Shown: piece by piece, positions 8,565-17,545 of the stretch | Position numbering within the stretch: position 1 is the first letter of the stretch | Layout: the number at the start of each line of letters is the position of its first letter | Notes under the pieces: generated by a model | What the model saw: the letters and a program-made list of their open reading frames with translations, nothing else | Told to the model about the DNA's origin: nothing | Databases searched by the model: none | Made by a program: the position numbers and the translations under genes | Source of the DNA: Ideonella_A sp031398385 | GTDB lineage: Bacteria > Pseudomonadota > Gammaproteobacteria > Burkholderiales > Burkholderiaceae_C | Assembly (NCBI GenBank): GCA_031398385.1 | Contig: JANNNE010000310.1 | Coordinates: 1 to 49,673, forward strand | DNA: 49,673 bases | Direction: 5' to 3'

Positions 8565-9799
8565 CGAGACAGGTTCCTGATGGTGGCGCGGGCAGCGTGC
8601 CGGCCTCGGGCATCGAGATCGAGCAAGGCCTCGATGCTGTCGGCATCGCCCGCATGGGGAACAACATGCTCGATTGTCTCGCGGTTGACCGCGTGAATCC
8701 GGTCGAAGCCGATTTCACCACCCAGAAACGCGGCCACCGCCTCTTCATTGGCCGCATTCAGGACCGCGGTGCTGCCGGGCGGTGCGCGCAAGGCATCCCA
8801 CGCCAGGAACAGCCCGGGAAAGCGCTCGGGATCGGCCGGCTCGAAACTCAGTGCACCCAGGCGCGTGAAATCGAGCTGCTCCGCGCCGCTCTCGATCCGC
8901 TCGGGGAAGGCCAGTCCGTAGGCGATCGGCACCCGCATGTCCGGCGTACCGAGCTGCGCCAGCACCGAATGATCGCGGCACACCACCATCGAATGGATGA
9001 TGCTTTGCGGGTGAATCACGACCTGCACCTGTTCGGGCGTCAGATCGAACAGCCAGCGCGCCTCGATGACCTCGAGCGCCTTGTTCATCATGGTTGCCGA
9101 ATCGACCGAAATCTTTCGCCCCATCACCCAATTCGGATGCGCACACGCCTGGTCGGGCGTGACATCTTTCAGGCTGGCCGGATCGCGGTCTCGAAACGGG
9201 CCACCGGATGCCGTCAGCACGATGTGGTGGATGCGCTCGCTCCAGGTGCCGCGGTCCTCCGGCAGGCACTGGAAGATGGCCGAATGTTCACTGTCGATCG
9301 GCAGCAGTGTGGCGCCACCTTGGACCACCGCCTGCATGAACATGGCGCCGCCGACCACCAGCGCCTCCTTGTTCGCAAGCAGCAGCTGTTTGCCGGCGCG
9401 GGCCGCGGCCAGACACGGCGGCAGACCGGCCGCACCGACGATGGCCGCCATCACACTGTCGACCTGCGGATGCGCCGCCAGCTCGCACAAGGCATCGTCG
9501 CCCGACATCACCTGCGTCGGGCAACCCTCGGCAGCCAAGCGATCCCGCAGCCGATCGGCCCGTGCGGCATCCGGCATCGCAGCGAAGCGCGGCTGAAAAC
9601 GCAGACACTGCGCCAGCAATTCCTCGACCCGGCTGTGCGCGGTCAACGCAAAGACATCGTAGCGATCCGGGTGCCGCGCGATCACATCGAGCGTATTCGC
9701 ACCCACCGATCCGGTCGAGCCCAGGATGCACACGCTGCGCCTGGCGCGGGTCGGGCCGGTGTTCATCGCCTCGGGCATCGCGGAAGGGTGCGCAGTCAT
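8561..9799 (-). CDS. dxr: 1-deoxy-D-xylulose 5-phosphate reductoisomerase
   Basis: Converts DXP to MEP, the committed step of the MEP isoprenoid pathway, using NADPH and a divalent metal. The 412-residue product has the NADPH motif ILGSTGSVGANTLDVI, the substrate loop LTASGGPFRD, HPNWVMGRKISVDSATMMNK and the C-terminal NAANEEAVAAF. The ATG at 9799 overlaps the cdsA stop (ATGA). Two internal ATGs within the first 13 codons are alternatives, since the first ~20 residues precede the conserved fold. The pathway is continued in this window by ispG, and its product feeds uppS. Confidence 0.96.
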   Translation of the reverse strand: MTAHPSAMPEAMNTGPTRARRSVCILGSTGSVGANTLDVIARHPDRYDVFALTAHSRVEELLAQCLRFQPRFAAMPDAARADRLRDRLAAEGCPTQVMSGDDALCELAAHPQVDSVMAAIVGAAGLPPCLAAARAGKQLLLANKEALVVGGAMFMQAVVQGGATLLPIDSEHSAIFQCLPEDRGTWSERIHHIVLTASGGPFRDRDPASLKDVTPDQACAHPNWVMGRKISVDSATMMNKALEVIEARWLFDLTPEQVQVVIHPQSIIHSMVVCRDHSVLAQLGTPDMRVPIAYGLAFPERIESGAEQLDFTRLGALSFEPADPERFPGLFLAWDALRAPPGSTAVLNAANEEAVAAFLGGEIGFDRIHAVNRETIEHVVPHAGDADSIEALLDLDARGRHAARATIRNLSR

Positions 9800-10641
9800 C
9801 AATGGGCGACGAAAGCCAGCGCCAGCGGCAGTACCGGCAACAGCGCGTCGATGCGATCGAGCACGCCGCCATGACCCGGCAGCAGGCCGCTGCTGTCCTT
9901 GGCGCCGGCACTGCGCTTGACCAGCGATTCAACCAGATCGCCGACGACGCTCATCGCGGCCAGGAAAACCACGGCCAGCAGCATCACAAGCGTGCCCAGC
10001 CTTGAAGACACCAAGGTGAACCAGCTCGGATACGCCGCCGCGGCGGGCCAGGAACGATCGAGCAGCAGCCACAGCAGCGCCAGCACCAGGGTTGCGGCCA
10101 TTCCGCTGTACACGCCGGCCCAGCTCTTGCCGGGACTGATCGATGGCGCCAGCTTGCGACGACCGAATGCACGGCCGCCGAAATAGGCGGCAATGTCGGC
10201 CAGCCAGACGATGCACAACAACGACAGGATGAAGTTGATTCCCAGCGCACGGGCGCTGACCAGCGCCAGCCACGCGGTCCAGAGCAGCAGCAGGCCGATC
10301 AGCAGCCGACCGGCCGCCGACAGCTTCGGCCAGCCCGCAACCCCCGCACGCAACACGAAGACTCCACCGAGTACCCAGGCCGCCAGCGCAATCAGCCAGA
10401 CGATGCCTGGCACGGCAACGGTCCAGCCGGCGAGCCATGCCAGCCCGCAGGCGACCGCCAACGCGCCGCCGTAGGCATACGAGGAGCCGCCTCGCAGACC
10501 GTTGAGCCGGGCCCACTCCCAGCCGGCAGCGGCCACGATCAGCAAGGTCAGCGCCGCGAACGGCCAGGGCGATGAGGCGACCAAGGCCGGGAGCAGAACC
10601 GCCAGCATGATCAAGGCCGTGATGATGCGCTGCTTCAGCAT
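9799..10641 (-). CDS. cdsA: Phosphatidate cytidylyltransferase
   Basis: Makes CDP-diacylglycerol from phosphatidate and CTP in the inner membrane, feeding all phospholipid synthesis. The 280-residue protein has about seven to eight hydrophobic helices and carries the family signature near the C-terminus: SVVGDLVESLVKR, AGAKDSSGLLPGHGG and DRIDALLPVLP. Start ATG at 10641, 22 nt after uppS; the stop overlaps dxr. Confidence 0.95.
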   Translation of the reverse strand: MLKQRIITALIMLAVLLPALVASSPWPFAALTLLIVAAAGWEWARLNGLRGGSSYAYGGALAVACGLAWLAGWTVAVPGIVWLIALAAWVLGGVFVLRAGVAGWPKLSAAGRLLIGLLLLWTAWLALVSARALGINFILSLLCIVWLADIAAYFGGRAFGRRKLAPSISPGKSWAGVYSGMAATLVLALLWLLLDRSWPAAAAYPSWFTLVSSRLGTLVMLLAVVFLAAMSVVGDLVESLVKRSAGAKDSSGLLPGHGGVLDRIDALLPVLPLALAFVAH

Positions 10642-10663
10642 CTCAGTTCCGCAACGCCGCGGG

Positions 10664-11428
10664 TCATGTCACGACGCCGCTGTCGCCCGCATCCTTGACC
10701 ATGCCGAAACGCCGGTCGCGCCGCGCATATTCGGCCAGTGCCGCGTCGAGCTCGATCGCATTGAAATCCGGCCACAGGCAATCTGTGAAGATGAATTCCG
10801 AATAGGCGGCCTGCCACAGCAGGAAATTGCTGATCCGCACCTCGCCGCCGGTGCGGATGTACAGATCCGGGTCGGGTGCATAGTTGAGCGCCATGTAGTG
10901 GCCCAGTCGCCCCTCGTCGAGTTCCTCGACGGCCACACCCTCGGCGAGCGCCTTCTGGCAGGCCTGGACGATGTCCCAGCGGCCGCCGTAGTTGAACGCG
11001 ACCGACAGCGTGATGCGCCGATTGTGCTGGGTGCGCTGCTCGGCTTCGTTCCAGGCACCGCGCAGCTTGTCGGACAGGTGCGAGCGATCGCCGATGATGC
11101 GGATCCGCACGCCATCGTCAGCCAGGCGGCCGAGGTACTTCGAGGCCGCCACCAGCATCAGTTCCATCAGCCCGGAGACTTCTTCGCGCGGCCGCTTCCA
11201 GTTTTCGGACGAAAACGCGAATACGGTCAGATATTCGATGCCGCGGTCGGCACAGGCGCGCACGGTCTTCAGCACGACATCGACGCCCTGCTTGTGGCCG
11301 ACGAACCGCGGCATGTGGCGCTTTTTCGCCCAGCGGCCGTTGCCATCCATCACGATGGCGACGTGCCGCGGCACCCGGGACGCGTGGCGTTGCGACAAGT
11401 CAGCGCTGCTGGTCAGGACGGTCGACAT
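10664..11428 (-). CDS. uppS: Undecaprenyl diphosphate synthase (cis-prenyltransferase)
   Basis: Builds C55-PP, the lipid carrier precursor for peptidoglycan and O-antigen. The 254-residue protein has the catalytic HVAIVMDGNGRWAKKR segment, FAFSSENWKRP, the RIIGDRSHL strand and the C-terminal isoprenyl-site motif DLYIRTGGEVRISNFLLWQ, followed by the usual WPDF. ATG at 11428. The C-terminal tail after RFG is short. Confidence 0.96.
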   Translation of the reverse strand: MSTVLTSSADLSQRHASRVPRHVAIVMDGNGRWAKKRHMPRFVGHKQGVDVVLKTVRACADRGIEYLTVFAFSSENWKRPREEVSGLMELMLVAASKYLGRLADDGVRIRIIGDRSHLSDKLRGAWNEAEQRTQHNRRITLSVAFNYGGRWDIVQACQKALAEGVAVEELDEGRLGHYMALNYAPDPDLYIRTGGEVRISNFLLWQAAYSEFIFTDCLWPDFNAIELDAALAEYARRDRRFGMVKDAGDSGVVT

Positions 11429-11461
11429 GCCTGGACGATGGTTGGCGTTGTGATGCCGTCA

Positions 11462-12022
11462 TCACACCGCCATGATCTCGCCTTCCTTGGCGCTGATCAG
11501 CCGATCGATTTCGGCGATCGTGCGGTCGGTCAGCTTCTGCACCTCGTCGAGCGAGCGGCGTTCGTCGTCTTCGGTGATGGTCTTGTCCTTCAGCAGCTTC
11601 TTGGCCTGCTCGTTGGCTTCGCGGCGCTGGTTGCGCACCGCGATCCTGGCATCCTCGCCAGCGTTTCGAACCACCTTGGTCAGGTCGCGGCGGCGCTCTT
11701 CGGTCAGCGCCGGCATCGGCACCCGCAGCAACTCGCCCTGCGATGCCGGATTGAGCCCGAGTTCGCTTTCACGGATGGCGCGCTCGATTTTGCCGGCCAT
11801 GCCTTTTTCCCAAGGCTGGACGCTCAGGGTCCGGGCGTCCAGCAAGGTCACGTTGGCGACCTGGCTGATCGGCAGCGTCGTGCCATGGTAGTCGACCAGC
11901 ACCTGATCCAGGATGCCCGGATGGGCCCGGCCGGTACGAATCTTCTGCAGCTCGGTCTTGAACACGTCGATGGACCTGGCCATCTTCTGTTCGGCGGTTT
12001 TCTTGACTTCAGCAATGCTCAT
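11462..12022 (-). CDS. frr: Ribosome recycling factor
   Basis: Works with EF-G to split post-termination ribosomes. The 186-residue, mostly helical protein has the expected ELQKIRTGRAHPGILDQV, the beta-domain segment LPISQVANVTLLDARTLSVQPW and the C-terminal arm KLTDRTIAEIDRLISAKE ending at the usual length (185). ATG at 12022, preceded on its strand by AGGAT. It sits between pyrH and uppS as in most proteobacteria. Confidence 0.97.
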   Translation of the reverse strand: MSIAEVKKTAEQKMARSIDVFKTELQKIRTGRAHPGILDQVLVDYHGTTLPISQVANVTLLDARTLSVQPWEKGMAGKIERAIRESELGLNPASQGELLRVPMPALTEERRRDLTKVVRNAGEDARIAVRNQRREANEQAKKLLKDKTITEDDERRSLDEVQKLTDRTIAEIDRLISAKEGEIMAV

Positions 12023-12074
12023 GACAGATCCTCAGGCTGGCGGTCGGCCCGGATGAATCGGGCTCGACCGGGTT

Positions 12075-12788
12075 TCAGACATGGACCAGGGTTCCTTCTT
12101 CCTCACCGAGCACGACCTGCTTGAGCGCGCCCGGCTTGAAGATGCTGAACACCTTGATCGGAAGTTTCTGGTCGCGGCACAACGCGAACGCGGTCGCGTC
12201 GAGCACCTGCAGGTTGCGCGCGATCGCCTCATCGAAGCTGATGCGCGCATAACGGGTCGCGGTCGGATCGAGTTTCGGATCGGCACTGTAGACGCCGTCG
12301 ACCTTGGTCGCCTTCAGGACGATCTCGGCACCGATTTCGGCGCCGCGCAGCGCCGCCGCGGTATCGGTGGTGAAGAACGGGTTGCCGGTGCCGCCGGCGA
12401 AGATCACCACCTTGCCTTCTTCGAGGTATTGCAGCGCCTTCGGGCGGACATAGGGCTCGACCACCTGGTCGATCGCGATCGCCGACATCACCCGCGCGGT
12501 CATGCCTTCCTGGCGCATGGTGTCGGCCAAGGCCAGCGAATTCATCACCGTGGCCAGCATGCCCATGTAATCGGCTGTCGCGCGGTCCATGCCGACCGCG
12601 CCACCGGCCACGCCCCGAAAGATGTTGCCACCGCCGATGACCACCGCCACCTCGCATCCCAGCTGCGTGACCTCCTGAATCTCTCGAACCATCCGGACAA
12701 TGGTGGCGCGGTTGATGCCATAGGCATCGTCGCCCATCAGGGCCTCGCCTGAGAGTTTGAGGAGGATTCGCTTGAACGCGGTGGCCAT
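12075..12788 (-). CDS. pyrH: Uridylate kinase
   Basis: Phosphorylates UMP to UDP in the cytoplasm; a homohexameric amino-acid-kinase-fold enzyme regulated by UTP and GTP. The 237-residue protein has KRILLKLSGEALMG, VVIGGGNIFRG, DYMGMLATVMNSLAL, FAGGTGNPFFTTDTAAALR and KATKVDGVYSADP, all family hallmarks. ATG at 12788. The 106 nt upstream are described separately. Confidence 0.97.
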   Translation of the reverse strand: MATAFKRILLKLSGEALMGDDAYGINRATIVRMVREIQEVTQLGCEVAVVIGGGNIFRGVAGGAVGMDRATADYMGMLATVMNSLALADTMRQEGMTARVMSAIAIDQVVEPYVRPKALQYLEEGKVVIFAGGTGNPFFTTDTAAALRGAEIGAEIVLKATKVDGVYSADPKLDPTATRYARISFDEAIARNLQVLDATAFALCRDQKLPIKVFSIFKPGALKQVVLGEEEGTLVHV

Positions 12789-12894
12789 GCAGGGTCCTTT
12801 TTGATCCTTCGGTCGGCAGAGGCCTGCGGCCTCGAACCTGTGCGAAGTCTAGCCGCGCCTGATCGGCATGCGGCAAGCCTTCGTCGACGCCGGA
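12789..12894 (-). other. tsf-pyrH intergenic region with a small hairpin
   Basis: No gene is visible here. A perfect 6-bp inverted repeat GAGGCC-TGC-GGCCTC lies at 12820-12834 but is not followed by a T-run in the minus direction, so it may be a weak or Rho-assisted pause rather than an intrinsic terminator. I see no convincing promoter for pyrH. Confidence 0.3.
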
Positions 12895-13815
12895 TCAGGC
12901 GCCTTTGGCGGCCGCCACCTGGGCTGCGACTTCAGCGGCGAAATCATCCGCCTTTTTCTCGATGCCCTCACCCACCACGAACAGCGTGAAGCTCTTGATG
13001 GCGGTCGATTTTTCCTTCAGCATCTGCTCGACGGTCTGCTTGTCGTTCTTGACGAAGGTCTGGTTGAGCAGGCTGACTTCCTTCAGATATTTCTGAACCG
13101 AGCCTTCCACGCGTTTGGCGACGATTTCCGGCGATTGCGCCTTCTTGCCTTCCGCAACCGCGGTGGCGGCGTCCTCGGCGGCCTTTTCGGCGGCGATCTT
13201 GCGCTCTTTCTCGATCAGCTCGGCTGGCACTTCCGCCGACGACAGGGAAACCGGCTTCATCGCGGCCACGTGCATCGCGACATCCTTGGCCGCGACGTCG
13301 TCACCGTCGAACTGGACCAGCACGCCGATCCGCGTGCCATGCAAGTAGGAGGCGAGCTTGCCGCCAGCGTCGTAACGCGAGAACCGGCGGATCGACATGT
13401 TTTCGCCGATCTTGCCGATCAGGCCCTTGCGGACATCCTCGAGCGTCGGGCCGAAGCCGTCCTGGCTGTAGGTTAGTGCGGACAGGGCGTCGACATCGGC
13501 CGGGTGGTGCTGGCGCACCAGGTCGGCACAGGCCTGGACCAGTGCCAGGAACGAGTCGTTCTTGGTCACGAAATCGGTTTCGCAATTGACTTCGACCATC
13601 GCGCCGGTGTCGCCTTCGACGCTGATGGCGACGACGCCTTCAGCGGTGATGCGCGAGGCGGCCTTGCCGGCCTTGTTGCCGAGCTTGATGCGAAGCAGTT
13701 CCTCGGCGCGATCGGCGTCGCCGTCGGCTTCGGTCAGCGCCTTCTTGCATTCCATCATCGGGGCGTCGGTCTTGGCGCGCAGGGCGGCGACCATGCTGGC
13801 GGTGATTGCGGGCAT
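12895..13815 (-). CDS. tsf: Translation elongation factor Ts
   Basis: Guanine-nucleotide exchange factor for EF-Tu. The 306-residue protein starts MPAITASMVAALRAKTDAPM with the UBA-like N-terminal domain (MECKKALTEADGD, residues about 20-33), and contains the EF-Tu-contact NCETDFVTKNDSF and the C-terminal VNQTFVKN-like LLNQTFVKNDKQTVEQ. I reject an in-frame upstream extension that would translate the terminator hairpin. An SD-like GGAGA lies upstream of the ATG. It is separated from rpsB by a terminator-like structure. Confidence 0.97.
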   Translation of the reverse strand: MPAITASMVAALRAKTDAPMMECKKALTEADGDADRAEELLRIKLGNKAGKAASRITAEGVVAISVEGDTGAMVEVNCETDFVTKNDSFLALVQACADLVRQHHPADVDALSALTYSQDGFGPTLEDVRKGLIGKIGENMSIRRFSRYDAGGKLASYLHGTRIGVLVQFDGDDVAAKDVAMHVAAMKPVSLSSAEVPAELIEKERKIAAEKAAEDAATAVAEGKKAQSPEIVAKRVEGSVQKYLKEVSLLNQTFVKNDKQTVEQMLKEKSTAIKSFTLFVVGEGIEKKADDFAAEVAAQVAAAKGA

Positions 13816-13892
13816 CTCTTGGTTCTCCAATTCTGGGTTCCTCGCCGCCCGTCGGGCATTCGCCAGGGCGTTGGAACAGGGTCGTTGCATTG

Positions 13893-13917
13893 AAAAAGGG
13901 GCTGAAGCAGCCCCTTT
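13893..13917 (-). terminator. Terminator/attenuator between rpsB and tsf
   Basis: A perfect 10-bp stem AAAGGGGCTG / CAGCCCCTTT (13895-13904 with 13908-13917) closes a 3-nt loop. In the minus direction the right arm is followed by two more T residues, giving five in a row (TTTTTCA), so it is oriented to stop transcripts coming from rpsB. A partial terminator at this place would lower tsf relative to rpsB. Confidence 0.75.
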
Positions 13918-13953
13918 CGAATCCCGCCCGTACAGGCGAGAAGGGCTGGACGC

Positions 13954-14700
13954 TCAGGCGTTTTCGTCGACTTCGACGAACTCGTCGCCTTCGGCCGCGA
14001 CGGCCTGCACCACGTCGTTGTTCGCGTTGGCCTTGCCTTCGAGCACTGCATCCGCGACTGCGCGTGCATACAACGCCACGGCCTTGGCCGAGTCGTCATT
14101 GCCGGGGATCACGTAGTCGATGCCGAGCGGCGAGTGGTTCGAGTCGACGATGGCGACGACCGGAATGCCGAGCTTGACGGCTTCGGCAATCGCAATCTTG
14201 TGGTAGCCCACGTCGATGACGAACAGCGCATCGGGCAAGGCACCCATGTCCTGGATGCCGCCGATGTCCTTCTCGAGCTTTTCAAGCTCGCGCTGGAACA
14301 TCAGCGCTTCCTTCTTGATGCGCAATTCGTTGCCAGCCTCGACCTGGCCCTTCATGTCTTTCAGGCGCTTGATCGAGCCCTTGACGGTCTTGAAGTTGGT
14401 CAGCATGCCGCCGAGCCAGCGCTGGTCGACGAACGGCATGCCGGCGCGCTTGGCTTCGAGCGCGATCACGTCGCGTGCCTGGCGTTTGGTGCCGACCATC
14501 AGGATGGTGCCGCGCTTGGAGGCAAGCTGACGAATGAATCCCATCGCATCGTTGAAGAGCGGCTGCGTCTTCTCGAGGTTGATGATGTGGATCTTGTTGC
14601 GATGGCCGTAGATATACGGGGCCATCTTCGGGTTCCAGAAGCGCGTCTGGTGTCCGAAATGGACACCCGCTTCCAGCATTTCACGCATCGTGACAGACAT
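13954..14700 (-). CDS. rpsB: 30S ribosomal protein S2
   Basis: Small-subunit ribosomal protein S2. The 248-residue product begins MSVTMREMLEAGVHFGHQTR and has WNPKMAPYIYGHRNKIHIIN, VDQRWLGGMLTNFKT and ALFVIDVGYHKIAIAEA, all diagnostic for S2. The acidic C-terminal tail ends DEFVEVDENA. A good SD (TTTGGAGTCTCC) precedes the ATG. It is the first gene of the long minus-strand run that continues to the left edge. Confidence 0.98.
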   Translation of the reverse strand: MSVTMREMLEAGVHFGHQTRFWNPKMAPYIYGHRNKIHIINLEKTQPLFNDAMGFIRQLASKRGTILMVGTKRQARDVIALEAKRAGMPFVDQRWLGGMLTNFKTVKGSIKRLKDMKGQVEAGNELRIKKEALMFQRELEKLEKDIGGIQDMGALPDALFVIDVGYHKIAIAEAVKLGIPVVAIVDSNHSPLGIDYVIPGNDDSAKAVALYARAVADAVLEGKANANNDVVQAVAAEGDEFVEVDENA

Positions 14701-14895
14701 GGAGACTCCAAAGGTTGGTTCTAGAATCCGACTTGAATCCCGGTGGTTCCGGGCCGCTCATCAAATTGCTCAACTGCTTGATCAACTGATTGAACTGCTC
14801 TCTCCACCGCGACACCTTTCAGCAGCCGGGTTCGCGATTTGTCGATCCGTGTAGAAGCTGGCGCTCCTGCCCCGGAAAAACCCGTCGAGTCTAGC
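14701..14895. promoter_or_regulatory. Divergent regulatory region between rpsB and the amidase operon
   Basis: This 195-nt gap must hold the rpsB promoter/leader (minus) and the promoter of the amidase operon (plus). I could not assign -35/-10 boxes with confidence. Two structures stand out: a hairpin CCCGG-TGGTT-CCGGG at 14739-14753 in the rpsB leader, and two adjacent 12-bp dyads TCAACTGCTTGA (14770-14781) and TCAACTGATTGA (14782-14793). Each dyad has the form TCAA-N4-TTGA and could be a repressor or activator site. Confidence 0.45.
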
Positions 14896-16281
14896 ATGCT
14901 TCAGCAATCCTCCGCCTCGTTCGACCTGGTCGAAGCCCGCGCCCGTGTGGCCGCCGGGCACCTCAGCGCCGCGGAGGCCTTGCGCGACAGCCTGGAAATC
15001 GCCCGGTCGCCAAGCTGCCGCCATGTCTTCCTGGGCCTGTTTGCGAAGACCGCGGCGATCGAGGCCGAAACGGTCGACGCCTTGCGCGACGCCGGCGCAC
15101 CGGTGCCGCAACTGGGCGGATTGGCCGTCAGCATCAAGGCCTTGTTCGATGTGCAAGGCCAACGCACGACCTCCGCGTCGAAACTGCTTCAATACGCCGA
15201 GGTCGCAGCGGCCGACTGCCCGGCGGTGCACCGGCTTCGCCGTGCCGGCGCGGCGCTGATCGGGCAGACCAACCAGAGCGAGTTCGCATTTTCCGGCGTC
15301 GGCATCAATCCACACCACGGAACGCCGGCCAATCCGGCCGGCGCCGCCGATGCAGCGCCGCTGATACCGGGGGGCTCGACGTCGGGCGGCGCCGTCTCGG
15401 TCGCCACCGGCGCGGCATGGGCCGCGCTGGGCTCCGATACCGGGGGATCGCTGCGGATTCCGGCCGCCTTGCAAGGGCTGGTGGGCTTCAAGAATACCGC
15501 CCGTCTGACCCCGGCCGAGGGCTCGATCCCGCTGTCACCATCACTCGATACCGTTGGCGCGATCACCCGCTCGGTGCGCGACGCGGTGTTGCTGCACAGC
15601 ATCCTGGCGCAGCGTGAAGTCGACCTGGCGCCGTTGCCACTGCACGCGATGCGGATCGGTGTGCCGCGCAACCTGATGCTCGAGGCGCTCGAGCCTGCGG
15701 TCGCCACCGCATTCGCGCGCAGCCTGGCAACGCTGCGTCGCGGCGGCGCACAGATCGAGATGGTCGACATCGCAGAACTCGACGAGATCGCCCACATCAA
15801 CGCGGCCGGCGGGTTTGCGCCGGTCGAGGCCTGGGCCTGGCACCGCAAGCACCTGCCCGACCATCAAGCCGACTACGACCCTCGGGTGGCGGCGCGAATC
15901 CGCCGTGGCGAGCAGATGAGCGGCGCCGACTACATCGACCTGCTGCAGACCCGGCGCGACTGGATCGCGCGCATCGCCAGGCCACTGCGCGGCTACGACG
16001 TGATGCTCAGCCCGACCGTGCCGATCGTGGCACCCGCCATGGCGCCACTGATCGAAGACGACAACGCCTTTTTTGCCACCAACGCGAAGCTGCTGCGCAA
16101 TCCATCGGTGGTCAACCTGCTCGACGGCTGCGCGCTGTCACTGCCCTGCCATCTCGACGGCGAACTGCCGGTCGGCCTGATGATCTGGCAACACGAGATG
16201 GCCGACGACCAGGTGCTGGCGGCCTCGCTGACGATCGAGTCGGCGCTGGCTGCCGAGCGTCACGACGGCGCGGCGCGCTGA
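14896..16281 (+). CDS. Amidase signature family hydrolase
   Basis: An amidohydrolase of the Lys-cisSer-Ser triad family. The likely catalytic Lys is in LAVSIKALFDV (about residue 80), the cis-Ser in IPGGSTSGGAVSVATG and the nucleophile Ser in GSDTGGSLRIPAAL. About 461 residues from the ATG at 14896; a TTG at 14839 in the same frame would add 19 residues without family character. No strong SD is visible. The substrate cannot be read from sequence. Only 1 nt separates it from a DadA-like dehydrogenase, so release of an amino acid from an amide is a reasonable guess. GatA is unlikely because gatB/gatC are absent nearby. Confidence 0.85.
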   Translation: MLQQSSASFDLVEARARVAAGHLSAAEALRDSLEIARSPSCRHVFLGLFAKTAAIEAETVDALRDAGAPVPQLGGLAVSIKALFDVQGQRTTSASKLLQYAEVAAADCPAVHRLRRAGAALIGQTNQSEFAFSGVGINPHHGTPANPAGAADAAPLIPGGSTSGGAVSVATGAAWAALGSDTGGSLRIPAALQGLVGFKNTARLTPAEGSIPLSPSLDTVGAITRSVRDAVLLHSILAQREVDLAPLPLHAMRIGVPRNLMLEALEPAVATAFARSLATLRRGGAQIEMVDIAELDEIAHINAAGGFAPVEAWAWHRKHLPDHQADYDPRVAARIRRGEQMSGADYIDLLQTRRDWIARIARPLRGYDVMLSPTVPIVAPAMAPLIEDDNAFFATNAKLLRNPSVVNLLDGCALSLPCHLDGELPVGLMIWQHEMADDQVLAASLTIESALAAERHDGAAR

Positions 16282-16282
16282 G

Positions 16283-17545
16283 ATGCGTGTCGCTGTGATC
16301 GGCGCCGGGATCGTCGGCGTCACGACCGCTTTCGAGCTGGCGAACGACGGCCACGTCGTCACCGTATTCGAACGCTGCAGCAGCGTCGCCGCCGAAGGCA
16401 GTTTCGCCAATGCAGGCGTGCTCGCACCCGGCTACGTGACGCCATGGGCAGCACCGGGCATGCCCGGCAAGGTGTTGCGCCACTGCCTGAGCCAGCATGC
16501 ACCGGTGCGCTGGGGCGGCAGGTTGGGGCCGGGCGGGACCGCCTGGCTCTGGAAGTGGTGGCGCAGCTGCAAGAACGAAACCTACACCCGCAACCGTGGC
16601 CGCATGCATCGCCTCGCACACGCCGGCCGGGCGCGCCGCCGTGCCTTGACCGACGCCTTGCAGCTCGACCACGAGCGCAGCGCCGGTTATCTGGTGCTGC
16701 TGCGCCGCCCGCAGGATCTGGAACTGGCGCAGGCCGGCCTGAAGATCCTGACCGATCTGGGGACCCGCTTCGAGGTTCTGGATGCCGAAGCCTGCCGCGG
16801 GGTCGAACCCGACCTGAATCCGCAGACCGGGCTGCATGCCGGCATTCACGTCGTCGACGACGAGGTCGCGAACTGCCGCCAGTTCGCACAGTTGATGCGC
16901 CAGGAGGCGCAGAAGCTGGGCGCGCTGTTCCGCTTCGGCACCACGGTGCGCGGCATCGACGCGGGGGCCCGTCCGACGTTGCGGTTCGACACCTCCGGCG
17001 CATCGAGCCAGGAGACATTCGATGCCGTCGTCGTCTGCGCTGCGCTGGATTCGCGCAGCCTGCTTGCACCATTCGGTCTCAAGCTGCCGCTGCTGGCGGT
17101 GCACGGCTACTCGATCACCGCGCCGATGCGCCAATCGGAAGCCGACGGCAACGGCGGGCCGCGATCCGGCGTGATGGACGAACGCTACAAGGTGTCGATC
17201 AGCCGTTTCGGGAACCGGCTGCGGGTTGCCGGCAGCGCCGAGATCGGCGGCACGCCAAGCCGCATCAACGACAAGGCGCTGCACACGCTGCACCATGTGT
17301 TGAACGACTGGTATCCCGGTGTCGCCAGACTCGACCAGGCGCAGGTCTGGAAAGGGGCTCGTCCGATGCTGCCCGATGGCCCGCCGGTGATCGGCGCCAG
17401 CGGCGTACCGGGCGTCTGGCTCAATTTGGGTCACGGTTCCAGCGGCTGGGCGATGGCCAACGGATCGGCCCGCCTGCTGGCCGATCTGGTCGGCGGGCTG
17501 CCGCCCAGCATCGATGCGGAAGGCCTGGGAATCGAGCGGCTGTAG
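16283..17545 (+). CDS. FAD-dependent D-amino acid dehydrogenase-like oxidoreductase (DadA family)
   Basis: The 420-residue protein begins with the dinucleotide-binding MRVAVIGAGIVGVTTAFELA and the acidic end of strand 2 in VTVFERC, followed by FANAGVLAPGYVTPWAAPGMPGKV, which is very DadA-like (S.ANAG...P....PWA.PG). The C-terminal half has ARPMLPDGPPVIG and the FAD-contact segment NLGHGSSGWAMANGSA. DadA oxidises D-amino acids to 2-oxo acids and passes electrons to the respiratory chain at the inner face of the membrane. Starts 1 nt after the amidase stop and ends 11 nt before nnr. Whether D-alanine or another amine is the substrate is unknown, so I give no symbol. Confidence 0.88.
   Translation: MRVAVIGAGIVGVTTAFELANDGHVVTVFERCSSVAAEGSFANAGVLAPGYVTPWAAPGMPGKVLRHCLSQHAPVRWGGRLGPGGTAWLWKWWRSCKNETYTRNRGRMHRLAHAGRARRRALTDALQLDHERSAGYLVLLRRPQDLELAQAGLKILTDLGTRFEVLDAEACRGVEPDLNPQTGLHAGIHVVDDEVANCRQFAQLMRQEAQKLGALFRFGTTVRGIDAGARPTLRFDTSGASSQETFDAVVVCAALDSRSLLAPFGLKLPLLAVHGYSITAPMRQSEADGNGGPRSGVMDERYKVSISRFGNRLRVAGSAEIGGTPSRINDKALHTLHHVLNDWYPGVARLDQAQVWKGARPMLPDGPPVIGASGVPGVWLNLGHGSSGWAMANGSARLLADLVGGLPPSIDAEGLGIERL

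Noticed and set aside
7335..8696. A 453-codon plus-strand reading opposite rseP and dxr
   Set aside because: His/Arg/Gln-rich antisense shadow; the minus-strand genes have complete motif sets.
14839..14895. Upstream TTG start for the amidase
   Set aside because: The added 19 residues have no family similarity and no SD precedes them; the ATG at 14896 is more likely, though not proven.
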